Assembly (NCBI RefSeq): GCF_007301515.1
Contig: NZ_CP041666.1
Location: forward strand, 2,108,001 to 2,172,000
Length of the DNA: 64,000 nt
Direction: 5' to 3'
Source of the DNA: Radiobacillus deserti
Lineage (GTDB): Bacteria; Bacillota; Bacilli; Bacillales; Amphibacillaceae
Made by a program: the position numbers and the translations under genes. Below the pieces are notes generated by a model. The model was not told the origin of the DNA, did no database searches, and was given only the letters and a program-made list of their open reading frames with translations. Each line of letters starts with the position of its first letter. Within the stretch, counting starts at the first letter, position 1. Shown here one piece after another: positions 50,801 through 59,917 of the stretch.

Positions 50801-53448
50801 TATGACTTTAGTTCTGCTAAGCGAGCTTGAACTCTACTTTGCTTTTCCATATACTCTTGTTGTTTTTGTTTTTCTTCTTCCACGACTTTTGCAGGTGCTT
50901 TTTGGACAAATCCTTGATTAGAAAGCTTTTTCTCCACTCGTTCCACTTCTTTTGTCCATTTTTCTAATTCTTTTTCGAGTCGTTCGATTTCTTTACCTAC
51001 ATCGATTAAGCCTTCTAAAGGAAGATAAAGGGCGGCACCCGTCACAACCGCAGACATCGCCTTATCTGGTGCCACCACTTTCGTTGCAATGTCCAATGCA
51101 CTTGGATTACAGAACTTTTCTAAATAATGTTTATTCTTATTTAGTTCTGTTACGATGGCATCATTCTCCGCCTGGATTAGTAGCTGAATCTGTTTAGACA
51201 TCGGGGTATCTACTTCCGCACGGATGTTTCGAACTGCTCGAATAATTCCTACTAGTCTTTTCATTTCTTCTGCCGCTTGTTCATCATGTAGATCTTCTCT
51301 CACTTGTGGCCACTTGGAAACCGCGATCGAAGCTCCTTCATGAGGCAACGACTGCCAAATTTCTTCTGTTACGAACGGCATAAACGGATGGAGCATTCTC
51401 ATGGTATGGTCTAATACATAAGCAAGGATAGATCTTGTCGTTTTCTTAGCTACTTCATCTTCCCCATAAAGAGGTAGTTTCGCCATTTCAATATACCAGT
51501 CACAAAAATCATCCCAAATGAAGTTATATAGATATCTTCCAGCTTCGCCAAATTCATATTTATCCACGTTTTTTGTGACCTGCTCAATAGTTTGATTTAA
51601 CCGTGTTAAGATCCATTTATCTGCAACCGATTTTTCACCAGTTAAATCAATTTCGTCGTAAGTCATGCCTTCCATATTCATCAAGGCAAAACGAGAAGCA
51701 TTCCAAATCTTATTAATAAAGTTCCATGTAGATTCAACTTTTTCCCAATTGAATCTCATGTCTTGACCTGGTGTATTTCCAGTTGCTAAGAAATACCGTA
51801 CAGAATCCGCACCATATTTTTCGATTACTTCCATCGGATCGATTCCATTGCCTAGTGATTTACTCATTTTGCGACCCTGTGGGTCTCGAACGAGTCCATG
51901 GATTAATACGTCGTCAAACGGACGTTTCTCCGTAAACTCTAGTGATTGGAAAATCATGCGGGCTACCCAGAAGAAAATAATATCAAAGCCTGTTACGAGT
52001 ACACTTGTTGGAAAGTATCGTTTGAAGTCTTCCGCATCTTCATTAGGCCAGTTCATTGTTGAAAATGGCCAGAGCGCAGAAGAAAACCATGTATCTAATA
52101 CATCTTCATCTTGCTCCCAATTTTCTGGGTCAGCTGGAGCTTCTTTGCCCACATAAATTTCTCCAGTTTCTTTGTGATACCACGCAGGAATACGATGGCC
52201 CCACCATAGCTGCCTCGAAATACACCAATCACGAATGTTTTCCATCCAGTGTAAATACGTCTTTTCAAAACGCTCTGGAACAAAATTCACTTTTTCATCG
52301 GCATTCTTTTGTAATTCAACCGCAGCATCTGCTAATGGTTGCATTTTCACAAACCATTGGGTAGATAAGTAAGGCTCCACGACTGCTCCGCTTCGCTCAG
52401 AATGTCCAACAGAATGTGTATGGTCTTCTATTTTGAACAGAACGTCCATGTCTTGTAAATCCTGAACAATTTGTTTGCGACATTCGAAGCGATCTAGTCC
52501 TTGATATTTACCAGCCTTCTCATTCATCGTACCATCTTCATTCATGACAAGAATTCTGTCTAAATCATGACGATTTCCAATTTCAAAGTCATTCGGATCA
52601 TGTGCCGGAGTAATTTTAACTGCACCGGAACCAAATTCCATGTCTACATAATCATCTCCGACAATCGGAATTTCTCGATTCGTAATCGGTAAAACAACCG
52701 TTTTTCCAATCAAGTGTTTATAACGCTCATCGTCTGGATGTACCGCAACTGCTGTATCACCTAGCATCGTTTCTGGGCGTGTTGTAGCAATTTCTATATA
52801 ACCAGAACCGTCTTTTAATGGATAGCGCATATGATAAAAATGCCCTTGTACATCTTCATAAATAACTTCGATGTCAGATAGAGCTGTTTTCGTTGCAGGA
52901 TCCCAGTTAATGATATATTCGCCACGGTATATAAGCCCTTTTTCATAAAGACTTACGAATACCTCTTTAACCGCATTGGAAAGACCCTCGTCTAATGTAA
53001 AACGCTCTCGACTATAGTCTAAACCAAGACCTAGCTTTGCCCATTGTTGACGAATAAAATCCGCATATTCTTCTTTCCAGTCCCAAACACGCTCCACAAA
53101 TTTTTCTCGTCCTAAATCGTATTTATTTTCACCTTGCTCCCGGAGCTTTGCTTCTACCTTGGCTTGTGTTGCAATTCCTGCATGATCCATACCAGGTAGC
53201 CATAAAACGTCATACCCTTGCATTCTCTTATAGCGAGTAATAATATCCTGTAACGTCAAATCAAGCGCGTGACCGATGTGAAGCTTCCCAGTTACATTTG
53301 GGGGAGGAATGACCACTGAAAAGGGCTGTTTACGTTCGTCCCCTGTTGCTTCAAAAAACTTTCCATCCAACCAAAACTGATAGCGATCCTTTTCTACAGA
53401 AGTCGAATCATATTTTGGTGGTAATGAAGGCTGTTGTTTCTCTTCCAT
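50800..53448 (-). CDS. valS: valine--tRNA ligase
   Basis: Class I synthetase charging tRNA-Val, 882 residues. The HIGH region (PPPNVTGKLHIGHALDLT, about 48-65), the editing CP1 domain, the KMSKS motif (GRKMSKSLGNG), the anticodon domain and the C-terminal coiled coil (LEKELEKWTKEVERVEKKL) are all visible. Its mRNA leader has a T-box with a valine specifier. Length and motifs are ordinary. Confidence 0.98.
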   Translation of the reverse strand: MEEKQQPSLPPKYDSTSVEKDRYQFWLDGKFFEATGDERKQPFSVVIPPPNVTGKLHIGHALDLTLQDIITRYKRMQGYDVLWLPGMDHAGIATQAKVEAKLREQGENKYDLGREKFVERVWDWKEEYADFIRQQWAKLGLGLDYSRERFTLDEGLSNAVKEVFVSLYEKGLIYRGEYIINWDPATKTALSDIEVIYEDVQGHFYHMRYPLKDGSGYIEIATTRPETMLGDTAVAVHPDDERYKHLIGKTVVLPITNREIPIVGDDYVDMEFGSGAVKITPAHDPNDFEIGNRHDLDRILVMNEDGTMNEKAGKYQGLDRFECRKQIVQDLQDMDVLFKIEDHTHSVGHSERSGAVVEPYLSTQWFVKMQPLADAAVELQKNADEKVNFVPERFEKTYLHWMENIRDWCISRQLWWGHRIPAWYHKETGEIYVGKEAPADPENWEQDEDVLDTWFSSALWPFSTMNWPNEDAEDFKRYFPTSVLVTGFDIIFFWVARMIFQSLEFTEKRPFDDVLIHGLVRDPQGRKMSKSLGNGIDPMEVIEKYGADSVRYFLATGNTPGQDMRFNWEKVESTWNFINKIWNASRFALMNMEGMTYDEIDLTGEKSVADKWILTRLNQTIEQVTKNVDKYEFGEAGRYLYNFIWDDFCDWYIEMAKLPLYGEDEVAKKTTRSILAYVLDHTMRMLHPFMPFVTEEIWQSLPHEGASIAVSKWPQVREDLHDEQAAEEMKRLVGIIRAVRNIRAEVDTPMSKQIQLLIQAENDAIVTELNKNKHYLEKFCNPSALDIATKVVAPDKAMSAVVTGAALYLPLEGLIDVGKEIERLEKELEKWTKEVERVEKKLSNQGFVQKAPAKVVEEEKQKQQEYMEKQSRVQARLAELKS

Positions 53449-53526
53449 TACGTTTTCCTCCTTTATATCTATGAACAGTTAGTTTTCTTTTTGTCCCTTT
53501 TTTGCCGCGAGTTCAGCCAAACCAAT

Positions 53527-53790
53527 AAAAAAACCCTTTTCATCCAAAAAAGGACGAAAAGGACTATCTCCGTGGTACCACCTTTATTTGCAGACACCAA
53601 AGGACTGCACACTCATCAAATAACGGCTTTCAACCGGCTTCTTCTACTAAAAGACGTTCAAAGAAGCTGCATCCGGGGTGACCTTCCAAAGTGCACATTC
53701 CTAGGAAATCTTTCAGCAAATGATTTCCCTCTCTTTAGGTGTTTCCTTTGTACTCTTCCCATCTTCGCATTTAACTGTTCTATGTTATTT
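53527..53790 (-). promoter_or_regulatory. T-box leader of valS
   Basis: The minus strand carries the T-box core (AAGGTGGTACCACGGAG, about 53586-53570). The specifier in the 3' side of Stem I reads GTC followed by A (GAAGGTCACCCC; GTC at 53682-53680), a valine codon. A terminator hairpin (CCTTTTCGTCC / GGATGAAAAGG, then T7) sits at 53560-53527. Uncharged tRNA-Val should favour read-through. Confidence 0.93.
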
Positions 53791-53793
53791 GTT

Positions 53794-53823
53794 ATTTTAT
53801 CCAAAAATCTGCAAAAAAGTCAA
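53794..53823 (-). promoter_or_regulatory. sigma-A promoter of valS
   Basis: TTGACT (53823-53818) and TAAAAT (53799-53794) on the minus strand are spaced 18 bases, just upstream of the T-box leader. Confidence 0.75.
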
Positions 53824-53912
53824 TAGAGAAGGAAAACTTGGCAAAAACCTGGTTCATGCACAAAATAGGTCTGTCCATTCATAGAATACACCAAAATGAT
53901 GGAAGGGGTAGA

Positions 53913-54104
53913 ATGATGTCACGATTTTATCGCTATAAATTGCCACCATGGGCACGAAATTGTTTAGTTGTCTGCGAAAACGTTACTTTACCACTATTAA
54001 TCTTTCAAGCCATTCGGACGATTTTTTTTCCGACAACATTTGATGTCCTTCTTTGTGGAATCTTATTAGGAATATACCTAGCTTTTTATTTGAAATGGAT
54101 TTAA
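53913..54104 (+). CDS. small membrane protein, unknown
   Basis: A 63-residue protein with a basic N-terminus (MMSRFYRYKLPPWARN) and two hydrophobic segments (about 17-36 and 41-62). GGAAGGGG lies four bases before the ATG, so I start here rather than at an ATG 25 codons upstream that would run through the valS promoter region. The stop codon overlaps the ysxE stop codon, so the two genes converge with a four-base overlap. Not assigned to a family. Confidence 0.6.
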   Translation: MMSRFYRYKLPPWARNCLVVCENVTLPLLIFQAIRTIFFPTTFDVLLCGILLGIYLAFYLKWI

Positions 54105-55120
54105 TCTGTAGCGGATGATTCCTCCATATTTTGTTCTCTAAGTTCTTTGATTCTTTGCTGAAGCTTTAAACCAGCAATGATTCTTCGATAATGGTATTCC
54201 AAATAACGAATTTGAAAGGGCTGTGGCCGCTTGTATTCCCTCTTTAAATAACGCTGAATAACATTCATATAATAGCTTGGATTTAAACTATGGATAGCCA
54301 ATAAGTTTTTTTCGTATTCTTCAAGTGGATTAGAAGCTTCATATACAGGTAGTGATTGGATTATATAATCAATGCGGTTATCATGATACTTCGCCTCATA
54401 AAATAAGTAGCTAGCCAAATCTTGTACAGGTGGCCCAAAATAAGCATGTTCCCAATTAATAAAATACGTCATGTCCTGTTGAAACACCTTATGTGAGGAA
54501 CGGAGATTGCCATGACAAAGAGAAATGGTAATGGAGGTCATTTTCTCTATTTCCTCCAAATACGTATCATACCACTCATGTAATACGTGAAAAGCTCGAA
54601 TCAAATCACGATAATGTGTGCAAACACGTAACTCAAACGGTGCCATATATCGTCTTCGTTCGAACTTTTCCACATAGGATGTTAGTCTGTGTTCCATTTG
54701 ATTTAACTGCTTCTTTTCTTTTTTAATTTGCTTTCCAGCGAGCTGTCGATCGAATGGATAGGATTGTTTCGATTGTTTATGGATGGTTCCTAATTCTTTC
54801 ATAAAGGATTCCATTTCATGCTCTGGCTCATCCACTTCTCTACTTTCACACCATGGACTAAGATAATAATAGTTGCCATCATACAAATAAGAAATATCCT
54901 GTCCCTTTGTTAAAAACACCGGCAAGATGGAGGATAGATGCTGTTTGTTTGCAATGTTGTAAACCTGCTGCCATTTCCTGAGGGAATTCTCATCTAGCTT
55001 GGATCGTTTTAGAGCAAAGGACAAATGATGGCTTTGAATCTTATATACTCTTGACGTTATAGGAATGATATTCGTTGAAGCAATCTGGTAGTTTTCTAGT
55101 ACCTCTTGAATGTGGTCCAT
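54101..55120 (-). CDS. ysxE: spore coat protein YsxE, CotS-family kinase fold
   Basis: A protein of about 339 residues related to CotS/CotI, with the APH-like fold. In the position of the catalytic loop it reads SLCHGNLRSSHKVF rather than HGDxxxxN, so Asp is replaced by Asn and catalysis is doubtful. The metal-site region (YFINWEHAYFGPP) also has Asn-Trp-Glu in place of Asp-Phe-Asp. YsxE localises to the spore coat in B. subtilis. I start at ATG 55120, after CTGGAGTG. It lies downstream of spoVID. Confidence 0.85.
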   Translation of the reverse strand: MDHIQEVLENYQIASTNIIPITSRVYKIQSHHLSFALKRSKLDENSLRKWQQVYNIANKQHLSSILPVFLTKGQDISYLYDGNYYYLSPWCESREVDEPEHEMESFMKELGTIHKQSKQSYPFDRQLAGKQIKKEKKQLNQMEHRLTSYVEKFERRRYMAPFELRVCTHYRDLIRAFHVLHEWYDTYLEEIEKMTSITISLCHGNLRSSHKVFQQDMTYFINWEHAYFGPPVQDLASYLFYEAKYHDNRIDYIIQSLPVYEASNPLEEYEKNLLAIHSLNPSYYMNVIQRYLKREYKRPQPFQIRYLEYHYRRIIAGLKLQQRIKELREQNMEESSATD

Positions 55121-55168
55121 TTTATTCACTCCAGTTTTAACGCATATAGTAACGGATTTGAAATACGT

Positions 55169-55206
55169 AAAATCCCTTGACACGAATAGATGTGGCAAGG
55201 GATTTT
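55169..55206 (-). terminator. hairpin between spoVID and ysxE
   Basis: A 15-bp stem with one mismatch (AAAATCCCTTGCCAC / GTGTCAAGGGATTTT on the minus strand) surrounds an eight-base loop, 39 bases past the spoVID stop. It may end spoVID transcripts or attenuate ysxE. Confidence 0.75.
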
Positions 55207-55244
55207 GTCACTCTTGATGCAACAGAGAATTTAAACACATCCAG

Positions 55245-56348
55245 TTATTTGGAAGGAATGTATAGAATTTGGCCTTCTTTTAAATCATCTGATAATAAAC
55301 GATTTTTGTTTGAAATTACTAATGGAGATACTTGATACCGCTCTGCAATCTTTTCTAATGTATCGGACTCCTGAACAATACACATTTTTAATCTTGTATA
55401 TTGCTCTTCCGCTTCTTCAAAAATATTTAATAGATATGTTGGATCTGGTGCATCTCCTTCATCCCGATCTTCATTCAGCAACTCCTCTGGCGTAATATCA
55501 AGCTGCTTCGGCTTCTCCTCTACCAAAGGAGTTGTTTCATCGATACCCTTCCCTTTAGCAGTACTTGCAAAGAATTCAGCAATGGATTGCGATTTCTTTT
55601 TCTTCGCCTTTCCTTTCGATGGTTCTTCTATTTTCTCTTTCGCCTCTTCCACTTTAACTTCCTCACCAAATTCCTCGTCGTCATCCTCCAGTATAGGATC
55701 CAATGGAGGTTCTACGAATTCATCTGGAACATCTGTTTCCGATTGGGGCTCTTCCGAACGATTTTTTACATCAAACTCAAATGTTTCATCCAACTCAAAC
55801 GATTCCACTTTCTCGTTCGCATCTTCATATGTTGGTTGAGCGTATTCAATCGGCTCTTCCGCTTCATCACGCTCAGGACTAGAAGATGATTCCTCAAAGG
55901 TTGGTTCCTCCAGTACCCCATGAATCGAAATCTTAGCCATCAACTTTAATTGGCTATTCTCTGGAAGCTCATAATCAAAGGATTCGATTCCGACCATCAC
56001 GTCATCTAACTCATGGATTCGATACTTCGGAATGGATACTTCTACTGGAAACGTGTGAAAAAATTCATTTACTCCATCGTCATAGCTTTCTACACGCTCA
56101 ACCATACGTTGTGAAGGATGATCTCGAAGGGTTAGAATGTCGTCAGAATCCCAGTCTTGATCTTGCACCTGGAAATACTCGCCCTTCAGTTCAATAACTC
56201 CTCTTATGGAAACAAAATCGTCATATTCTTGAATAGATATTTCCGGATCTAAAGAAATTCCCATTATTTCTTCTACTTCCTGTCCTTTTTTAAACCATAA
56301 GGATTCATTTAAATCAAAGCTAAAAACGGATTGTCCGTCAGTCAACAT
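55245..56348 (-). CDS. spoVID: spore coat morphogenetic protein SpoVID
   Basis: Drives encasement of the spore by coat proteins and binds SafA and SpoIVA. The 367-residue protein has a conserved N-terminal beta-rich domain (about 1-145), a long acidic low-complexity middle (about 150-270; the N-terminal domain is far better conserved in composition) and a C-terminal LysM domain (about 319-365, VQESDTLEKIAERYQVS). It is shorter than B. subtilis SpoVID (about 575 residues), chiefly in the acidic middle. Upstream, the hem genes of B. subtilis are missing. Confidence 0.9.
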   Translation of the reverse strand: MLTDGQSVFSFDLNESLWFKKGQEVEEIMGISLDPEISIQEYDDFVSIRGVIELKGEYFQVQDQDWDSDDILTLRDHPSQRMVERVESYDDGVNEFFHTFPVEVSIPKYRIHELDDVMVGIESFDYELPENSQLKLMAKISIHGVLEEPTFEESSSSPERDEAEEPIEYAQPTYEDANEKVESFELDETFEFDVKNRSEEPQSETDVPDEFVEPPLDPILEDDDEEFGEEVKVEEAKEKIEEPSKGKAKKKKSQSIAEFFASTAKGKGIDETTPLVEEKPKQLDITPEELLNEDRDEGDAPDPTYLLNIFEEAEEQYTRLKMCIVQESDTLEKIAERYQVSPLVISNKNRLLSDDLKEGQILYIPSK

Positions 56349-56555
56349 GAACTCCTCCCCTCAAAATACAAAAAAGCTGTTCGAACATTTCCCTCACTCC
56401 AGATATATGAGGACATAAATGCATTTATGCACATTAGTTATAGCGAGTGTAGGAAGGGAGAAAAAAATCGACTTAACAAATAGACCTCGTTATAAAATGA
56501 AGAGAATAAGACAGCCTAACAGAGAAAATTGATTTATGTATGGAGGGGGGATGAC

Positions 56556-57392
56556 GTGAGAAAACGGAATGCTATAAACAAACAATCCTTTCCATTTTTT
56601 CTACTAGCTATTTTTCACCTTGGAATTGTTGCTATACTATGGAAAAAGAAAAACAACAAAAATACTTGGCTACTCCTTGTTTCCAATATTGGCTTTGCGT
56701 ATCTTTTTGAATACTTCGTTCTAAATGTATTTCATGGTTATCGATATAAGCCATCAATTATGAAAAAACGAGTTTTCGATGTTATTTTAGGTGCTATTCT
56801 ATCACAAGCCTTATATGTCCCTGTCTCTGCCACATACTTAACACTTTGTCAAAAAAACTGGAAATGGAAGATTCTTGCTAGCTTCATCTATTATGGAATT
56901 GAAAAGCTGTTTATGAAGCTTAACGTATATAAGGTATATTGGTGGAAACCAATCTATACCTTGTTTTTTTTAACGATTTATTTTTATAACAGTGATTTCT
57001 TTTATAAAGCCCTTTCTCAACAAAGAAAGTATGCATTAACCATTGCACATTTTTTATCAACAGAAGTCTTGAGCATTACGACAATGTTTCTGTTTGCTTC
57101 CAAACGATATATTCGCTTTGGACGTGGATGGTTTCATACATGGACGGAGCACTTCATTCTAGCGCCTTTGTATAGTCTTATGTTAACATTAGTGGCTACT
57201 ATTACCTCCACTAAAAAGGGCATGAGATACCCGTTATTCATGGTTAGTTTTCATGTTCTGCTGGACTCAGCTCTTAAACAATCTGGATTAATAAAAACGA
57301 AGTTCAAAAGTGTTCCAGTCACCTTTTTTTGGTACGGGTCTTTGCTTCTTTTTTCTAGTTATTTTAATACGCTTGTTCATAAAAAAAAGTAA
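56556..57392 (+). CDS. polytopic membrane protein, unknown
   Basis: A protein of about 278 residues with seven or eight hydrophobic segments and many Tyr, Phe, Lys and Trp residues; no family is recognised. I start at GTG 56556 because GGAGGGGGG lies six bases upstream; an in-frame TTG nine codons earlier is the longer choice. It stands alone on the plus strand between spoVID and an AraC gene, at the point where conserved gene order ends. Confidence 0.6.
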   Translation: MRKRNAINKQSFPFFLLAIFHLGIVAILWKKKNNKNTWLLLVSNIGFAYLFEYFVLNVFHGYRYKPSIMKKRVFDVILGAILSQALYVPVSATYLTLCQKNWKWKILASFIYYGIEKLFMKLNVYKVYWWKPIYTLFFLTIYFYNSDFFYKALSQQRKYALTIAHFLSTEVLSITTMFLFASKRYIRFGRGWFHTWTEHFILAPLYSLMLTLVATITSTKKGMRYPLFMVSFHVLLDSALKQSGLIKTKFKSVPVTFFWYGSLLLFSSYFNTLVHKKK

Positions 57393-57412
57393 CCGAATGG
57401 TTACTTTTTTCA
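57384..57412. terminator. bidirectional terminator
   Basis: An 11-bp stem (AAAAAGTAACC / GGTTACTTTTT) with a four-base loop and a T run on both sides, between convergent genes. Confidence 0.88.
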
Positions 57413-57421
57413 TACACTCCA

Positions 57422-58264
57422 CTAATTTTTCGAAAGTGGTACCCATAATTCATGCCTAGGTTTATGTCCTGGTCCGTAATAGCATTCAATACAAGGTAAA
57501 TTCGCTAATTCATACCCAGAGGTTGGTACCCATTCTGTGTACAAGCGTCTCCATGCATCAACAATATTAGGAAACACTGCCCATGTTGTCGGAGGGAGAA
57601 TCATAGTTTCCATACCGTTTGGCGGATTTGAATCATACCGAACCCCCATCAAGTAGTCAAATTCATCATCTAATATTGCAGCTTCTTTTCCACAAACTCC
57701 AAGGATACTTTCCAACGTACATTTTGGATTCTCCCATGCCATATCCTTTAATTGTTGCAGGAGACCGTCCTTTTTGGCAGTGTTCCATAAGGTCGGTATT
57801 GTTTTAAAAGCCCTGCTTGTTTGAACAGGTTTTTTTATTCCAACAATTCTCAATTCGTAATCTAATTGCTCAATACGATATTCCATTTCCGTGTCTCCTT
57901 TTATCGAAAGCTGGAGAGAAAGTTTTGGAAAAGCTTTTAAAGAAATACCACCTTTTTTCGCAATCGAAGGTGTTATGCCATGTGTAAGTTTAAAAGCACG
58001 CGTGAAAGCATCGACAGAATCATACCCATACTTCAGTGCTACATCGGTCACACGACTACCATTTTGCAATTCAAAAGCAGCTCTCGTTAACCTTCTACGT
58101 CTTATATACTCCGACAGTGGCACTCCTGTTATGGAAGAAAATATCCTTGAAAAATGGTACTCGGAACTGTATGCAAGTTGTGCTAAAGTCTTATAATCTA
58201 GCTCCTCATCTAAATGCTCTTCTATGTAATCTAACACATTATTTATTCTCTTTGCCCAATCCAT
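57422..58264 (-). CDS. AraC-family regulator with GyrI-like effector domain
   Basis: A 280-residue regulator with two N-terminal helix-turn-helix motifs (LDYKTLAQLAYSSEYHFSRI and VTDVALKYGYDSVDAFTRAF, about 20-100) and a C-terminal GyrI/effector-binding domain (about 125-278). Family members often sense hydrophobic compounds and activate nearby genes. I chose the ATG at 58264 after GAGGAGAAG; the frame is open 59 codons further without a ribosome binding site. The target is unknown. Confidence 0.85.
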   Translation of the reverse strand: MDWAKRINNVLDYIEEHLDEELDYKTLAQLAYSSEYHFSRIFSSITGVPLSEYIRRRRLTRAAFELQNGSRVTDVALKYGYDSVDAFTRAFKLTHGITPSIAKKGGISLKAFPKLSLQLSIKGDTEMEYRIEQLDYELRIVGIKKPVQTSRAFKTIPTLWNTAKKDGLLQQLKDMAWENPKCTLESILGVCGKEAAILDDEFDYLMGVRYDSNPPNGMETMILPPTTWAVFPNIVDAWRRLYTEWVPTSGYELANLPCIECYYGPGHKPRHELWVPLSKN

Positions 58265-58474
58265 CATTCTTCTCCTCATATCCACTTTAAAATAATACAT
58301 CGAATTTGACTCGACTCTTTTTTTGCCAAGAAAGGACGGATGAATCTCTTTAATCATGCCGTAGCGAAAATGTCTTTCAACGTTAAATGAACGTATCGGC
58401 CAAGACGTTATTTTCACATAGTCAAAAATTAAAGGTTGCATACTATGTAGGGGATTTTATCTAGCGGAAGGTTT

Positions 58475-59340
58475 CTATCCAATCTTCATATCCTTCTCTA
58501 GACAATTCTTTAAATAATCATGTGAGAAATTTTGACTCCAATGCACGTAATGTCCGCTTTTAATAGGATAAAAGGAAACGAAGTTGGTCTGTTTCATCCT
58601 TTTCTCGATATGCTTGATCGTTTGCCTATGTTCTTTTTTATTTATATTTGTTCAAATGTACCATAGAAAAGACACGTCTCGACACGAACTTGCTTTAAAA
58701 GATTTGGCAGATGAAGGTTATAATAACCTAACAATAAAGGGAGTGCATCCGATGAAAAATCCGGTGCATCTTCGATTGCTATTTTTACATAACGATTTGT
58801 TTGGATATTAGTTTGATTGCAGAATTCCATAACCTCTTTGTTTATATCTCTTCGTTCTTTCTCCTCTTGAGTAAACAACTTGGTTAGCTTATTCAAGAAT
58901 CGTTCTCCAAATAAATAGACACAACTATTTAGAAAAGGAAAAGCAAAGCTATATATTCCAAATTCTGCTTTGGGAACTCTAGGATAGGGTTTATGTCCCT
59001 GATCAAGCAAAATAAGCTTCTTTACACGTTCAGGATAGTGAACTGCAAGTGCTAGCCAAATTGCTCCTCCCAATGAATGCCCAATTAATAATGCTTTAGC
59101 TATCCCTTGCTGATCTAAATAATCTTTGGCCCAGTTGGCCATGCTTATCGACGTAACTTTACCATCCATCCTTTTACTTCTTCCCAAGCCCGGTAAATCT
59201 ATTAAGTGTGTTTCAAATTTGTCTTTCAAGTGTTCAGCTATGTTTAATCCCTCTTTCCCAGAAAAACCAGCTGCAGGAAGGAACAACAATGGTGTTCCAG
59301 TTCCTACCGTTTCGACGTAAAACCTATCTGTTTTTATCAT
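58475..59340 (-). pseudogene. alpha/beta hydrolase gene interrupted by a frameshift
   Basis: The first frame (59340 to 58642) encodes 233 residues with the nucleophile elbow IGHSLGG (Ser 89) and the start of the cap region, then stops after YGTFEQI. The -strand frame shifted past that point continues NKKEHRQTIKHIEK and holds the expected catalytic-His motif SGHYVHW before stopping at 58475. An extra TA in ATATAAATAA near 58643-58646 explains the break: removing it restores one frame of about 287 residues. The Ser-to-His separation makes the truncated product likely inactive. Confidence 0.75.
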
Positions 59341-59368
59341 AGCATCGCTCCTAGCTCGAAATGAGTTC

Positions 59369-59791
59369 CTAATCAATAAATCCAAAGAATTGCGTGGAAA
59401 ATAAGATGGTCAACAACACAGTAACAAAGAGGAGTGAACTTAGTGTGTACAAATAATCTCTTCGATTTTTAGCATATTTGTATTCCATAATAGCTCTCAC
59501 TGTTTCGGAGGCAATGAAAAACACGAAGATTAAAAACCACGGTTGCAAAAACCAATTCGAGTATGGTTGAAGAGTAAATGGATAAGATAAAATCACCATC
59601 CCTATAAACCCAATTCTAATGAACCAATCCAATTTTTTATGTCGATCATTGACGTGATTATAAGAAAAAAATTTCCTCCTTTTGACGTTCAATACTTTCC
59701 TCATGAGGGCATTAAACAAAGAGATCAACAATAAAGCAATTCCAAGTATAACGAACAACCTCGACCAAAATTCTAATCCTAAGCCATACAC
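59369..59791 (-). CDS. DUF4181-like membrane protein
   Basis: A protein of about 140 residues with four predicted membrane helices and a conserved polar loop (KRRKFFSYNHVNDRHKKLDW) between the first and second, as I recall for DUF4181 proteins of bacilli. Function is unknown. GTG at 59791 is preceded by GGAAGGAG at eight bases; an in-frame ATG seven codons earlier lacks one. It lies upstream of the broken hydrolase gene on the same strand. Confidence 0.65.
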   Translation of the reverse strand: MYGLGLEFWSRLFVILGIALLLISLFNALMRKVLNVKRRKFFSYNHVNDRHKKLDWFIRIGFIGMVILSYPFTLQPYSNWFLQPWFLIFVFFIASETVRAIMEYKYAKNRRDYLYTLSSLLFVTVLLTILFSTQFFGFID

Positions 59792-59917
59792 ATAAGCCGC
59801 TCCTTCCCACAAAATCCTGGAAATTATTTCCTAAATATTATATACGGCTTCTTTAACGAAAATGTTTCACGAAAGAAACTTCAAAGACACCTGATCCAAT
59901 TCGAGGGTTTTTGCCCT

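Noticed and set aside
58640..58660. Programmed frameshifting in the hydrolase gene
   Set aside because: The stop codon in the first frame comes before the A-rich run, so slipping on AAAAAAG could not rescue the protein; a TA insertion explains the break more simply.
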